Shown here: positions 37,401-50,117 of the stretch, piece after piece
Layout: each line of letters opens with the position of its first letter
Position numbering within the stretch: position 1 is the stretch's first letter
From: Streptomyces echinatus
GTDB lineage: Bacteria; Actinomycetota; Actinomycetes; Streptomycetales; Streptomycetaceae
Direction: 5' to 3'
NCBI RefSeq assembly: GCF_014203595.1
Contig: NZ_JACHJK010000001.1
Span: forward strand, 560,582 to 624,581
Length of the DNA stretch: 64,000 bases
The notes under the pieces: generated by a model
Told to the model about the DNA's origin: nothing
Seen by the model: the letters and a program-made list of their open reading frames with translations, nothing else
Database searches by the model: none
Position numbers and translations under genes: made by a program

Positions 37401-37486
37401 CCATTGACTTCTCACCCCCGCTCCACATCAATGCCCCCTGTCGGCGCAGATGAGCCGCTGCGCCAGCAACCCTCAGGAGGGGGCCC

Positions 37487-38815
37487 ATGGGTCCGACCAC
37501 CCCAAGAACCCGGCGGTGGCGCTGGGCGTCACTGCTCGGGTCGACCGCCCTCGCGGTCACCGCGGGCGGCGCGCTGGCCTGTCCGGCCGGCGCCGCCGGC
37601 ACGAACGTGGACTTCGCCACGCACTGCATCCCGCCCGCCGTCTCCGGCCTGCCGCCGATCGACGGCACCACCACCGCGAGCGTGTCGGTGGACAACATCA
37701 AGCCCAAGGTGGGCGACACGGTCACCGTGACCTACACGGTGGTCACCCCCGCCGCGGGCAACCCCACCGACCTGGCCCTGCCGGCCGACATCATGACCCC
37801 GACCGGCAAGGTCGCGCTCGGCGGCGCCCAGACCGGGTCCGTCACGGTCGCCGGGCCGAAGAAGAACACCCCGGTGCCGGGGAAGGCACCCTTCCCGTCC
37901 TTCTCCATGACCGGCACGTTCACCGTCACCAAGCCCGGGCAGATCACCCTCTCGCCCGGCGACTACAACATCCACACCAGCTACATCCTGGAGCTGGACA
38001 CCCCGTGCACGGTCATCACCCCGCCCGCCCCGGCCTCGGAGACCATCACCGCGACCGACGGCACCCCGGCCAACACCCGGGCCATCTCGCTCGGTTCCGC
38101 CTCCGGTGACGCCGGTGCCGGCGTCACTGTCAGCGGCACCAACTTCACCCCGGGCGCGAGCGTCACCCTGGCCGGACGGTCCGGGACCACCCAGACCGCG
38201 GACACCGCGACCGTGACCGCGAACGCCCAGGGCTCCTTCAGCGGCTCCCTCGTCGTCAACGACAGGACGACGACCGGGATCGTGGCCTACGAAGGCGCCT
38301 CCTGGAACGCGGACAAGGGCGCCGGACCCGCGGCCTACGTCGTCAACGACAACACACCCGTCCCCGACGGCAGCCAGAAACTGACCACCACCGTCAAGGC
38401 GGGCACCCTGTCCATGTCCCAGGCCGGGGACTCCGTCGCCCTGTCGGCGGTCGACTTCGGCCAGGGCGGGGCCTCCACCGGGGGCCTCAACACCGTGACC
38501 GTCAAGGACTTCCGCGGCGGCCCCGCCGGCTGGTCCCTGACCGGCAAGGTCACCGACTTCACCGGTCCCGGCGCCAGGATCGACGCCGGGAAGCTGAGCT
38601 GGTCACCGGCCTGCGCGGCCAAGGCGGGCAGCCCCAGCACCTGCAAGGCCGGTTCGGCCGGCACCGTGGGCACCTCGGGAGCGACCCTCGCGTCCACCGC
38701 GAACGGCACGCTCACCGGCGGTGAGTTCACCGTCGACGCCGGACTCTCCCTGGACGTACCCGCGTTCACGCCCCCGGGTTCCTACTCCGGTGTCCTGACC
38801 CTCACCCTCACCTGA
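37487..38815 (+). CDS. Large secreted protein with C-terminal WxL-like domain
   Basis: 442 residues. A signal peptide (MGPTTPRTRRWRWASLLGSTALAVTAGGALA) is followed by an N-terminal beta domain (about 40-190) with a Cys pair (THCIPP and TPCTVI), an Ig-like middle domain (about 195-300, VTVSGTNFTPGASVTLAG), and a C-terminal domain (about 300-442) with VTVKDFRGGPAGWSLTGKVTDFTG and final GSYSGVLTLTLT. The GWSL at 348-351 within that frame is the W-x-L signature and layout of WxL domains, which in Firmicutes bind peptidoglycan noncovalently. An excellent SD (AGGAGGGGGC) precedes the ATG. It is 99 bp upstream of the DUF916-like gene. Confidence 0.75.
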   Translation: MGPTTPRTRRWRWASLLGSTALAVTAGGALACPAGAAGTNVDFATHCIPPAVSGLPPIDGTTTASVSVDNIKPKVGDTVTVTYTVVTPAAGNPTDLALPADIMTPTGKVALGGAQTGSVTVAGPKKNTPVPGKAPFPSFSMTGTFTVTKPGQITLSPGDYNIHTSYILELDTPCTVITPPAPASETITATDGTPANTRAISLGSASGDAGAGVTVSGTNFTPGASVTLAGRSGTTQTADTATVTANAQGSFSGSLVVNDRTTTGIVAYEGASWNADKGAGPAAYVVNDNTPVPDGSQKLTTTVKAGTLSMSQAGDSVALSAVDFGQGGASTGGLNTVTVKDFRGGPAGWSLTGKVTDFTGPGARIDAGKLSWSPACAAKAGSPSTCKAGSAGTVGTSGATLASTANGTLTGGEFTVDAGLSLDVPAFTPPGSYSGVLTLTLT

Positions 38816-38914
38816 CCGACCGCACACCGACACCGGTGGCCGGGCGCCCCGCCCTACGACCGGGGCCGCACCCGCCCGACCGCCACCGACCCGGCCCATG
38901 GGAGGTCCGCACCC

Positions 38915-41507
<2,593 letters not shown>

Positions 41508-41527
41508 TCAGAGCGTCACCGGCATGC

Positions 41528-41565
41528 GTTTCCGGTCGCGTACGGGTGTGTTTCCGTGACGTTTC
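41528..41565 (-). promoter_or_regulatory. GlnR-type binding region upstream of amtB
   Basis: On the minus strand, half-sites GAAAC (41561-41565), GAAAC (41550-41554), GTACG (41539-41543) and GAAAC (41528-41532) lie exactly 11 bp apart, each separated by 6 bp. This is the spacing of known actinobacterial GlnR boxes (gTnAc-n6-GaAAc). A further GAAAC at 41577-41581 is out of phase. Location 37-74 bp before amtB fits activation under nitrogen limitation. Confidence 0.78.
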
Positions 41566-41645
41566 GTCGCGTGCGGGTTTCCGGAAGCTCACACGGAGGG
41601 GCCGTGTGCCGGGGCGGTACGGCTCAGCCTCGTGGATCAGGGACA

Positions 41646-42608
41646 ATGAACGCCATGAGCGTTCGCACCCCGTCATCCGAGCAGCCGGCCGAGACCGTCC
41701 ACCGCGCCGGCTTCGCCTGCTTCGTGGGCCGCCCCAACGCGGGCAAGTCCACCCTCACGAACGCTCTGGTCGGGCAGAAGGTGGCGATCACCGCCAACCA
41801 GCCGCAGACGACCCGGCACACCGTGCGCGGGATCGTGCACCGGCCGGACGCCCAGCTGATCCTGGTGGACACGCCGGGACTGCACAAGCCGCGCACGCTG
41901 CTCGGCGAGCGGCTCAACGACGTCGTGCGCACGACGTGGGCCGAGGTCGACGTGATCGGCTTCTGCCTGCCGGCGAACGAGAGGATCGGCCCCGGCGACC
42001 GCTTCATCGCCAAGGAGCTGGCCGGGATCAAGAAGTCCCCGAAGGTCGCCATCGTCACCAAGACCGACCTGGTCGACTCCAAGACCCTCGCCGAGCAGCT
42101 GATCGCGATCGACCAGCTCGGCAAGGAGCTGGGCATCGAGTGGGCGCAGATCGTCCCGGTGTCGGCGACGGCGAACAAGCAGGTCGACCTGCTGGCGGAC
42201 CTGCTGATCCCGATGCTGCCCGAGGGCCCGGCCCTCTACCCCGAGGGCGACCTCACGGACGAGCCCGAGCAGGTCATGATCGCGGAACTCATCCGCGAGG
42301 CCGCGCTGGAGGGTGTCCGCGACGAGCTGCCGCACTCCATCGCCGTGGTCGTGGAGGAGATGCTGCCGCGCGAGGACCGTCCGGCGGACAAGCCGCTGCT
42401 GGACATCCACGCCAACGTCTACATCGAGCGGCCCAGCCAGAAGGGCATCATCATCGGCCCCAAGGGCAAGCGCCTCAAGGAGGTCGGGATCAAGTCCCGC
42501 CGCCAGATCGAGGCGCTGCTCGGTACGCCGGTCTTCCTGGACCTGCACGTGAAGGTGGCCAAGGACTGGCAGCGCGACCCGAAGCAGCTCCGCAAGCTGG
42601 GCTTCTAG
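41646..42608 (+). CDS. era: GTPase Era
   Basis: Essential GTPase that assists 30S maturation and binds the 16S rRNA 3' end. The G domain has GRPNAGKST (G1), the switch region TTRHTVRG (G2), DTPGLHKP (G3) and TKTDLVDS (G4); the C-terminal KH domain has KGIIIGPKGKRLKEVGIKSR. 320 residues from ATG 41646; ATG 41655 (MSVRTPS) gives 317 and lies 7 nt after the GACAAT hexamer at 41642-41647, which would make it a leaderless start and would disqualify 41646. Era is often next to recO and ybeY; here the phoH-ybeY block is 8 kb away, separated by the exporter, WxL-like and amtB loci. Confidence 0.94.
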   Translation: MNAMSVRTPSSEQPAETVHRAGFACFVGRPNAGKSTLTNALVGQKVAITANQPQTTRHTVRGIVHRPDAQLILVDTPGLHKPRTLLGERLNDVVRTTWAEVDVIGFCLPANERIGPGDRFIAKELAGIKKSPKVAIVTKTDLVDSKTLAEQLIAIDQLGKELGIEWAQIVPVSATANKQVDLLADLLIPMLPEGPALYPEGDLTDEPEQVMIAELIREAALEGVRDELPHSIAVVVEEMLPREDRPADKPLLDIHANVYIERPSQKGIIIGPKGKRLKEVGIKSRRQIEALLGTPVFLDLHVKVAKDWQRDPKQLRKLGF

Positions 42609-42628
42609 CCTTTCGGTCGCCGCGCGCG

Positions 42629-43489
42629 TCAGGTCCGGCCGGCCGGGTTCCGGGGGGTCATGTCCTGGAGCCCCACCACCCTCAGCAGCTGGAGCCGCTC
42701 GTGGGACTCCGTGCCCGGGCGGGCCGTGTGGATGATGAGGTGCTGGCGGCGCTCGTGGCTCAGCAGCACCTCGCAGTCCAGTTCCAGCAGGCCCACCACC
42801 GGGTGCAGGAAGCGCTTCTTCGCCGGGCGGCGCCGGGACACCTCGTGCTCGTCCCAGAGCCGGGCGAACTCCTCGCTGGCCGAGCGGAGTTCGGCCACCA
42901 GGGCGGCCGGTTCCGGGTCCTCGGGGTGGGCCGCCGCCACCGCGCGGAGGTTCGCGACATGGTCCCGGGCATGGGCCGGAAGATCCTCCGCCGGGAAGAG
43001 CGCGCGGGCCGTGGGGTCCAGGAAGAACCGCCGGGTCAGATTCCGCTCGCGCGGCGGACGGGCGAGCGCGTCGCCCACCAGCGCCTTGGCCGGCGCGTTC
43101 TGCGCCAGCACCGTGCCGCAGTCCGTGACCACCTGCGCCGGTGAGTCGTACAGCCGGTCCAGCACCAGCAGCAGCCCGGGGCGGACATGGGCCGACGCGG
43201 TCTCCCGGCGCGGCGGCTCCTCGCCCACCAGGTGGAACAGATGGTCCCCTTCGTCGTCGGTCAGCCGCAGCGCGCGGGCCAGCGCCACCAGCATCTGGCG
43301 GGAGGGGCGCGGGCCGCGGCACTGCTCCAGGCGCGTGTAGTAGTCCACGGACATCCCGGCCAGCGACGCCACCTCCTCCCGGCGCAGTCCGGGCGTGCGA
43401 CGGCGGGTGCCGGGGGCGAGGCCCACGTCGGCCGGTCCCAGACGGGCCCGGCCACGGCGCAGGAAGTCGGCGAGTTCGGCTCGGTTCAC
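42629..43489 (-). CDS. XRE/MmyB-like transcriptional regulator
   Basis: 286 residues from the GTG at 43487-43489 (VNRAELADFLRRGR). The N-terminal HTH has RRRTPGLRREEVASLAGMSVDYYTRLEQCRGPRPSRQMLVALARALRL in successive helices; the usual LEQGR is LEQCR here. The MmyB-like C-terminal ligand domain includes LYDSPAQVVTDCGTVLAQN and FLHPVVGLLELDCEVL. It is a paralogue of the regulator at 35124-36002. The frame is open 44 codons further upstream but that part is not typical. It is divergent from an epimerase-like gene with a CCGATC-N4-GATCGG dyad between them, so it probably controls that gene and itself. Confidence 0.86.
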   Translation of the reverse strand: MNRAELADFLRRGRARLGPADVGLAPGTRRRTPGLRREEVASLAGMSVDYYTRLEQCRGPRPSRQMLVALARALRLTDDEGDHLFHLVGEEPPRRETASAHVRPGLLLVLDRLYDSPAQVVTDCGTVLAQNAPAKALVGDALARPPRERNLTRRFFLDPTARALFPAEDLPAHARDHVANLRAVAAAHPEDPEPAALVAELRSASEEFARLWDEHEVSRRRPAKKRFLHPVVGLLELDCEVLLSHERRQHLIIHTARPGTESHERLQLLRVVGLQDMTPRNPAGRT

Positions 43490-43531
43490 CCCTTCAGGGT
43501 GGGGCAGACCACCGGGCTTATCCAGGGACTG

Positions 43532-43547
43532 CCGATCCCCTGATCGG
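43532..43547. promoter_or_regulatory. Inverted repeat between MmyB-like regulator and epimerase-like gene
   Basis: CCGATC (43532-43537), 4-nt spacer, GATCGG (43542-43547): a perfect 6-4-6 dyad in the 122-bp divergent region. It is the best operator candidate for the adjacent regulator. Confidence 0.55.
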
Positions 43548-43611
43548 AAGGTCTCTCCCGGCCGGCGCCGCTGCGTCCGACAGTGGTGGCACCCGACGGG
43601 AGGAGCGAACG

Positions 43612-44466
43612 ATGGTGACACTGGTGACGGGCACGACGGGGCAGGTCGGACGGCGATTCGTGCCGAGGCTGCTGGCGCGGCGGCGGCCGGGGGAGGAGGT
43701 GCGGGTCCTGGTGCGCGACGCGGAGCGCGGGGCGCCCTTCGCGGAGCTCGGCGCCCGGATCGTGGTCGGCGACCTGCGGGACGAGGAGGCGCTCGGCAAG
43801 GCGGTGGCCGGGGTGGACGCGGTCGTGAACATCGCGGCGTCCTTCCGCGGGGTGCCGGACGACGAGGTGTGGGCGGTCAACCGGGATGCGGCCGTGGCAC
43901 TGGGCCGGGCCGCGCTGGCCTCGGGGGTACGGCGTTTCGTGCAGGTCAGCACGGGTCTGGTGTACGGCGTCGGGCGGGGCCGCCCGCTGACCGAGGACGA
44001 CGAGACCCGGCCCGGCGGCGCGATGTGGGGCGCCTACCCCGAGTCCAAGGCGGCGGCCGAGCGGGAACTGCTCGGGCTGGACGGTCTCGACGTGCGGGTG
44101 GCCCGGCTGCCCTTCGTCTACGGCGAGGGCGACCCGCACCTCGCCCAGTCCCTGCGCTGGGCCGCGCACTGGGCGCCCACCCAGCGGCTGCACATGGGCC
44201 ACCACGCCGACGTCGCCCAGGGGCTGCTGCGCCTGCTGCACGCACCGGCGGTGCGCGGCCCGGTCCACAACATCGCCGACGACGCCCCGGTCACGGCGGT
44301 CGAGCTGCACCAGCTCAACGGCGCCGAGGTGCCCGCCGGCATGGACGCCCGGACCGATCCGGACCCGTGGCTGGGCATCATGTCCACCGAGAAGATCCGC
44401 CGGGACCTCGGATACCGGCCCCTCCACCCCACCGTCTGGGCCGCCCGGGACGCCGGAGCGCTGTGA
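43612..44466 (+). CDS. NAD(P)-dependent epimerase/dehydratase-family protein
   Basis: Extended short-chain dehydrogenase fold, 284 residues. The Rossmann motif TLVTGTTGQVGRRFVPRLL at the N-terminus has the Gly-x-x-Gly-x-x-Gly pattern (GTTGQVG), followed by GDLRDEEAL (cofactor Asp) and VVNIAASFRG. The catalytic Tyr-x-x-x-Lys is AYPESKAAAE (Tyr at about 143), with VQVSTGLVYG providing the Ser. An SD GGGAGGAG precedes the ATG by 6 nt. Substrate unknown; the group includes nucleotide-sugar epimerases and NmrA-like reductases. Divergent from an MmyB-like regulator that probably governs it. Confidence 0.85.
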   Translation: MVTLVTGTTGQVGRRFVPRLLARRRPGEEVRVLVRDAERGAPFAELGARIVVGDLRDEEALGKAVAGVDAVVNIAASFRGVPDDEVWAVNRDAAVALGRAALASGVRRFVQVSTGLVYGVGRGRPLTEDDETRPGGAMWGAYPESKAAAERELLGLDGLDVRVARLPFVYGEGDPHLAQSLRWAAHWAPTQRLHMGHHADVAQGLLRLLHAPAVRGPVHNIADDAPVTAVELHQLNGAEVPAGMDARTDPDPWLGIMSTEKIRRDLGYRPLHPTVWAARDAGAL

Positions 44467-44517
44467 CGCGGGGGCCGGCCCCGCGGATCCGCCCTCCGCG
44501 CCGCCCCGGCCCCCGCG
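44467..44517. terminator. Bidirectional terminator between epimerase and beta-glucosidase genes
   Basis: CGCGGGGGCCGG (44467-44478) and CCGGCCCCCGCG (44506-44517) form a perfect 12-bp stem with a 27-nt loop in the 64-bp gap between convergent genes. No T-tract on either side. Confidence 0.6.
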
Positions 44518-44530
44518 CGGGCGGCGGTGG

Positions 44531-45844
44531 TCACCGCTGCGCGCGCAGCAGTTCCCGGAACCAGTGGTAGGAGGACTTGGGGGTGCGTTCCAGCGTCGCG
44601 TAGTCCACGTGCACCAGGCCGAACCGGCGGGCGTAGCCCTCCGCCCACTCGAAGTTGTCCATCAGGGACCACACGAAGTAGCCGCGTACGTCGACCCCGG
44701 CCTCCACCGCCCTGTGCAGGGCGCGGACGTGGGCGTCCAGGTAGGCGATGCGCTCCTGGTCGTCGACGCCGTCGTAGGAGCAGCCGTTCTCGGTGATGAC
44801 GACGGGCGGGAGCCGGTCGCCGTAGCGGTCGCGGAAGCCGGTGAGCAGTTCGGTCAGCCCCTCCGGTACCACCGGCCAGCCGAAGTCGGTCACCGGGCGG
44901 CCCTCGATCTCCCGGACCGAGAAGGGGAGTTCGGCGGGGAGCGCGAGCCCGCCGTACTCGCCGTCACCGCCGCCGGGCGCCCCCACCAGGGACGGCGCGT
45001 AGTAGTTCACGCCGTACCAGTCGACCGGCTCGGCGATGATCTTCAGGTCCTCCTGGGCGTCCCCGGGCATCAGCTCGCCCATGCCGTCCGGGTAGGCGCC
45101 GAGAATGACCGGCTCGGCGAACAGCCGGTTGAGCAGGACGTCGTAGAAGCCCGCCGCCTCCACGTCGGCCGGTTCCCCGGAGGCGGGCCAGGTGGGGCCG
45201 TGGGAGTTGGCGATGCCGACGTCCGTGGCGCCGGCCGCGCGCAGGGCCCGCACGGCGAGGCCGTGGGCGAGGAGCTGGTGGTGGGCGACCGGGAGGGCGT
45301 CGAAGAGCAGCCGCCCGCCGGGGGCGTGGGCGCCGATCGCGTGCCCCAGCAGCGTGTGTTCCGCGGGCTCGTTCAGCGTGATCCACTTGCCGACCCGGTC
45401 GCCGAGCCGTTCGGCGACGACCGTCACGTAGTCGGCGAACCGGGCCGCCGTGTCCCGTTCCAGCCAGTCCAGCGAGGCGGGCAGGTCCCAGTGGAAGAGG
45501 GTGGGGACGGGGCGTACGCCCGCCGCGCACAGCTCGTCCACGAGGCGGTCGTAGAAGTCCAGTCCGCCGGGGGAGTTCACCCGCGGCCAGGAGACCGAGA
45601 AGCGGTACGCGTCCACGCCGAGGCCGGCGAGGAGCGCCACGTCCTCGGGATAGCGGTGGTAGTGGTCGCAGGCCACCGCCGCCGTCGAGCCGTCCTTCAC
45701 CCGCCCGGGCTCGGCCGTGAACACGTCCCACACGGACGGTTCCCGCTGTGCCGCCGCCCCCTCGATCTGATGGGCCGAGGTCGACACGCCCCACAGGAAG
45801 CCGGCCGGGAACCGGGGGATCTCGGTGCCTGCGTCAGTCGCCAT
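44531..45844 (-). CDS. GH1 beta-glucosidase
   Basis: Retaining glycoside hydrolase of family 1 (cellobiose and other beta-glucosides), 437 residues, no signal peptide, so cytoplasmic. The N-terminal signature FPAGFLWGVSTSAHQIEGA is complete. The acid/base is Glu159 in TLNEPAEH and the nucleophile Glu352 in VITENG. The C-terminal SLMDNFEWAEGYARRFGLVHVDY block lines the glucose subsite. On the minus strand TTGACG and GATGAT (18-bp spacer) end 6 nt before the ATG with no Shine-Dalgarno, indicating a leaderless message. No sugar ABC transporter is adjacent, so the glucosides enter by a system encoded elsewhere. Confidence 0.94.
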   Translation of the reverse strand: MATDAGTEIPRFPAGFLWGVSTSAHQIEGAAAQREPSVWDVFTAEPGRVKDGSTAAVACDHYHRYPEDVALLAGLGVDAYRFSVSWPRVNSPGGLDFYDRLVDELCAAGVRPVPTLFHWDLPASLDWLERDTAARFADYVTVVAERLGDRVGKWITLNEPAEHTLLGHAIGAHAPGGRLLFDALPVAHHQLLAHGLAVRALRAAGATDVGIANSHGPTWPASGEPADVEAAGFYDVLLNRLFAEPVILGAYPDGMGELMPGDAQEDLKIIAEPVDWYGVNYYAPSLVGAPGGGDGEYGGLALPAELPFSVREIEGRPVTDFGWPVVPEGLTELLTGFRDRYGDRLPPVVITENGCSYDGVDDQERIAYLDAHVRALHRAVEAGVDVRGYFVWSLMDNFEWAEGYARRFGLVHVDYATLERTPKSSYHWFRELLRAQR

Positions 45845-45850
45845 GGCCGG

Positions 45851-45880
45851 ATCATCCGTACCCCGGGTAACCCACGTCAA
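45851..45880 (-). promoter_or_regulatory. Leaderless promoter of the beta-glucosidase gene
   Basis: On the minus strand: -35 TTGACG (plus 45875-45880), 18-bp spacer, -10 GATGAT (plus 45851-45856), then 6 nt to the ATG (45842-45844). Transcription would start at or next to the A of the ATG. Confidence 0.6.
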
Positions 45881-45949
45881 CGCCTGTGCGTGAACCGGTG
45901 GTTGCCCATGAGGGGAGCTTCGGCCGCGCGGGGTTCCTATGATCACGGG

Positions 45950-46498
45950 ATGATCGAAGGCAAACTCGTGCGACTGCGCGCCCTGCGCGCCGAGGACCTG
46001 GACACCCAGCTGCGCTGGCGCAACGACCCGGAGGTGGCCCACTGGGCGACCGGCGGCCATCCCGGCTTCGGCCCGGTGACCCGCGAAGCCATGGAGCGGT
46101 TCCACGAGGGCCGGCTGCGCGAGGACCCGCGCGACGGCGCCACGTTCACCGTCGAGGAGCGGGAGAGCGGCCGGCCCGTCGGCATGGCCGACTACCGCGG
46201 CCTGGACCCGTTCGCCGGGCGGGCCACGGTCGGGATCACCATCGGCGAGCGGGACCTGTGGGGCGCCGGCCACGGCGGTGAGGCGCTGTCGCTGCTGCTG
46301 GACCACCTGTTCGGGGCCTGCCGCCTGCACCGGGTCGAGCTGGAGACGTGGAGCGGGAACGAGCGTGCCCAGCGGGCGTTCCGCCGTCTCGGCTTCGTCG
46401 AGGAGGGGCGCCGCCGGGCGGCCGTACGGGTGGGCGGGGAGTGGTACGACGAGGTGCTCTTCGGGCTCTTGCGCGAGGAGTGGGAGGCGGCCCGCTGA
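45950..46498 (+). CDS. GNAT-family N-acetyltransferase (RimJ/RimL-like)
   Basis: Acetyl-CoA-dependent N-acetyltransferase, 182 residues. The N-terminal KLVRLRALRAEDLDTQLRWRNDPEV and the acetyl-CoA-binding DLWGAGHGGEALSLLLDHLFG (R/Q-x-x-G-x-A-like loop) and NERAQRAFRRLGFVEEGRRR are the typical order of the RimJ/RimL subgroup. It may acetylate ribosomal proteins, antibiotics or small amines; the sequence does not decide. TATGAT lies 6 nt before the ATG, a textbook leaderless layout. Convergent with emfourin; 20-bp gap. Confidence 0.85.
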   Translation: MIEGKLVRLRALRAEDLDTQLRWRNDPEVAHWATGGHPGFGPVTREAMERFHEGRLREDPRDGATFTVEERESGRPVGMADYRGLDPFAGRATVGITIGERDLWGAGHGGEALSLLLDHLFGACRLHRVELETWSGNERAQRAFRRLGFVEEGRRRAAVRVGGEWYDEVLFGLLREEWEAAR

Positions 46499-46518
46499 AA
46501 GGGGCGGGGTGCCCTCCG

Positions 46519-46785
46519 TCACGCCCCCTCTTTCAGTACCCGTGACACCAGGTCCCGCTGATCCTGGGTCAGTCGGGGGTCCGCCGCGTACACCGTGCGG
46601 CCGTCCACCGTGATCTCGTAGCTGAAGCCGTCCGGGACCCCCGCCGGAGGCGTGCCCCGGCCGGACGCGACGACGCGTTCGGCCAGGGTCTGCCACTCGT
46701 GGGCGTCGGGCCGGCCCGAGGTGTCCACCTCGGCCCGGCGCTCGATGCCCGCGAAACCGCCCGTGCGCCGCACTCGAATACGCAT
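46519..46785 (-). CDS. Emfourin-like protein (protealysin-type protease inhibitor)
   Basis: An 88-residue protein beginning MRIRVRRTGGFAGIERRAEVDT and containing GFSYEITVDG and LTQDQRDLVSRVLKEG. This is the emfourin family, slow-binding inhibitors of protealysin-like M4 peptidases that are usually encoded next to the protease. Here it lies 21 bp downstream of the protease gene on the same strand, which strongly supports the pairing. It has no signal peptide and is expected to be intracellular, keeping the protease inactive inside the cell. The toxin/immunity-like arrangement is known for enterobacteria; the activity of this Streptomyces member is inferred. Confidence 0.85.
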   Translation of the reverse strand: MRIRVRRTGGFAGIERRAEVDTSGRPDAHEWQTLAERVVASGRGTPPAGVPDGFSYEITVDGRTVYAADPRLTQDQRDLVSRVLKEGA

Positions 46786-46806
46786 GGGTCTCTGTGTAGT
46801 ACGGAA

Positions 46807-47877
46807 CTACAGCGTCCGCACCCCTACCTGTTCCCACGCCTTCTGCACGCCCAGGAGTTCGTCCCCGGCGCCGTACCGCTCCCGGGCCGCCTTCACCGTC
46901 AGCGTGGCGAAGTCGGTGAACAGGGCCTTCTCCTTCAGGTCGCCGCCGGTCAGCACGTCGTACCAGATCTGGCCGGCCTTCTCCCAGGCGTAGCCGCCGA
47001 GGGCCGTGGCGGCGAGGTAGAAGGCGTGGTTGGGGATGCCGGAGTTGATGTGCACGCCGCCGTTGTCGCGGCCGGTGCGGACGTAGTCCTCCATCGTCGC
47101 CGGCTGCGGGTCCTTGCCGAGGACGTCGTCGTCGTACGCCGTGCCCGGGGCCTTCATCGAGCGCAGGGCGGTGCCGGTGACGCGCGGGGCGAGGAGTCCG
47201 GCGCCGATCAGCCAGTCGGCCTCGGCGGCGGTCTGGCCCAGCGTGTACTGCTTGATCAGCGAGCCGAAGACGTCGGAGAGCGACTCGTTGAGCGCGCCGG
47301 GCTGACCGAAGTAGGTCAGGTTCGCGGTGTGCTGGGTGACGCCGTGGGTCAGCTCGTGGCCGATGACGTCGACCGGGAGGGTGAAGTCGAGGAAGATCTC
47401 GTTGTCGCCGTCGCCGAACACCATCTGCTCGCCGTTCCAGAAGGCGTTGTCGTAGCCCTCGCCGAAGTGCACCGTGGCGTCCAGCGGCAGCCCGTTGTCG
47501 TCGATGGAGTGCCGGCCGTACGCCTTCAGGTACAGGTCGAAGGTGGCGCCGAGGCCCGCGTAGGCGCGGTTGACGGTGGCGTCGGAGCCGGGCTCGGAGC
47601 CCTCCTCGCGGACCTTGGTGCCGGGCAGGTCCTGGGTGTGCCCGGCGTCGTAGATGGTGCGGTGCGGCTGGTCGGCGGCGGCGCCCGTGGGCGGGGCGAC
47701 GGAGGGCGCGCCGATCACCGTGGTCAGGCGGCGCTTGGTGCGCTGGTAGGCGTCGTGCTCCAGGGACCGGCGGGCCGGACCGGAGAGCGCGGAGTCCTCG
47801 TGGCGGGCGAGCCGGTCGAGGACGTGCGGCGGCACGATCGTGCAGAAGACGGGCTCGAAGCCCCCGTTGGTGGTCAT
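46807..47877 (-). CDS. Protealysin-like M4 metallopeptidase
   Basis: Zinc metalloprotease of 356 residues from the ATG at 47875-47877. There is no Sec signal; instead it starts with the short protealysin propeptide (FEPVFCTIVPPHVLDRLARHED, residues 7-28), which blocks the active site through its Cys-x-I-x-PP segment until cleaved. The M4 zinc motif is HELTH at 174-178, with the third ligand Glu198 in GALNESLSD, and DNGGVHINSGIPNHAFY nearby supplies the catalytic His. Earlier in-frame starts (MVPDM at 47889) are possible. Next to an emfourin-like inhibitor gene, indicating an intracellular enzyme/inhibitor pair. Confidence 0.9.
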   Translation of the reverse strand: MTTNGGFEPVFCTIVPPHVLDRLARHEDSALSGPARRSLEHDAYQRTKRRLTTVIGAPSVAPPTGAAADQPHRTIYDAGHTQDLPGTKVREEGSEPGSDATVNRAYAGLGATFDLYLKAYGRHSIDDNGLPLDATVHFGEGYDNAFWNGEQMVFGDGDNEIFLDFTLPVDVIGHELTHGVTQHTANLTYFGQPGALNESLSDVFGSLIKQYTLGQTAAEADWLIGAGLLAPRVTGTALRSMKAPGTAYDDDVLGKDPQPATMEDYVRTGRDNGGVHINSGIPNHAFYLAATALGGYAWEKAGQIWYDVLTGGDLKEKALFTDFATLTVKAARERYGAGDELLGVQKAWEQVGVRTL

Positions 47878-48105
47878 GTCCGGCACCATCGCACTGTGTG
47901 ATGCAAGTGTCACTACCTGCCACCATGATTGGTGAAATACCCGGACACGGATCGCGACGCTCCGTGACGATGTGCTAGGGCGGTGTGGTACAGCGCACTT
48001 TTTGTCCTGATTTGCCGGGTGGTCCCGCATACTGGGACAGGCCCGCGCACCCGGACCGGCTCGGCTAGGCTGCGGAACATCATGCGTTCCTGGCTGCTTC
48101 TTCTT

Positions 48106-49932
<1,827 letters not shown>

Positions 49933-49952
49933 CCCCGTCCCACCGGGACTTT

Positions 49953-49990
49953 CGCCGCCCCGGCCGCCCGACACGGCGGCCGGGGCGGCG
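49953..49990 (+). terminator. Terminator of leuA
   Basis: CGCCGCCCCGGCCGCC (49953-49968) and GGCGGCCGGGGCGGCG (49975-49990) form a perfect 16-bp stem with a 6-nt loop, 20 bp after the stop codon. Confidence 0.8.
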
Positions 49991-50117
49991 TCGATTGTCG
50001 GCCATCGCGCCCCTCAGGTCACGGAAAGGTCTCTTACGGGGTACTGACTCCGCCTCACTGATGTGGCTAACATCACGCCAGCGCGGCGATGTTGCCGCGC
50101 GGTTACGGAGGTGCGAC

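Noticed and set aside
47921..47934. CACCA-N4-TGGTG dyad before the M4 protease as an operator
   Set aside because: Arms are only 5 bp and no regulator is adjacent; too weak to list as a feature.
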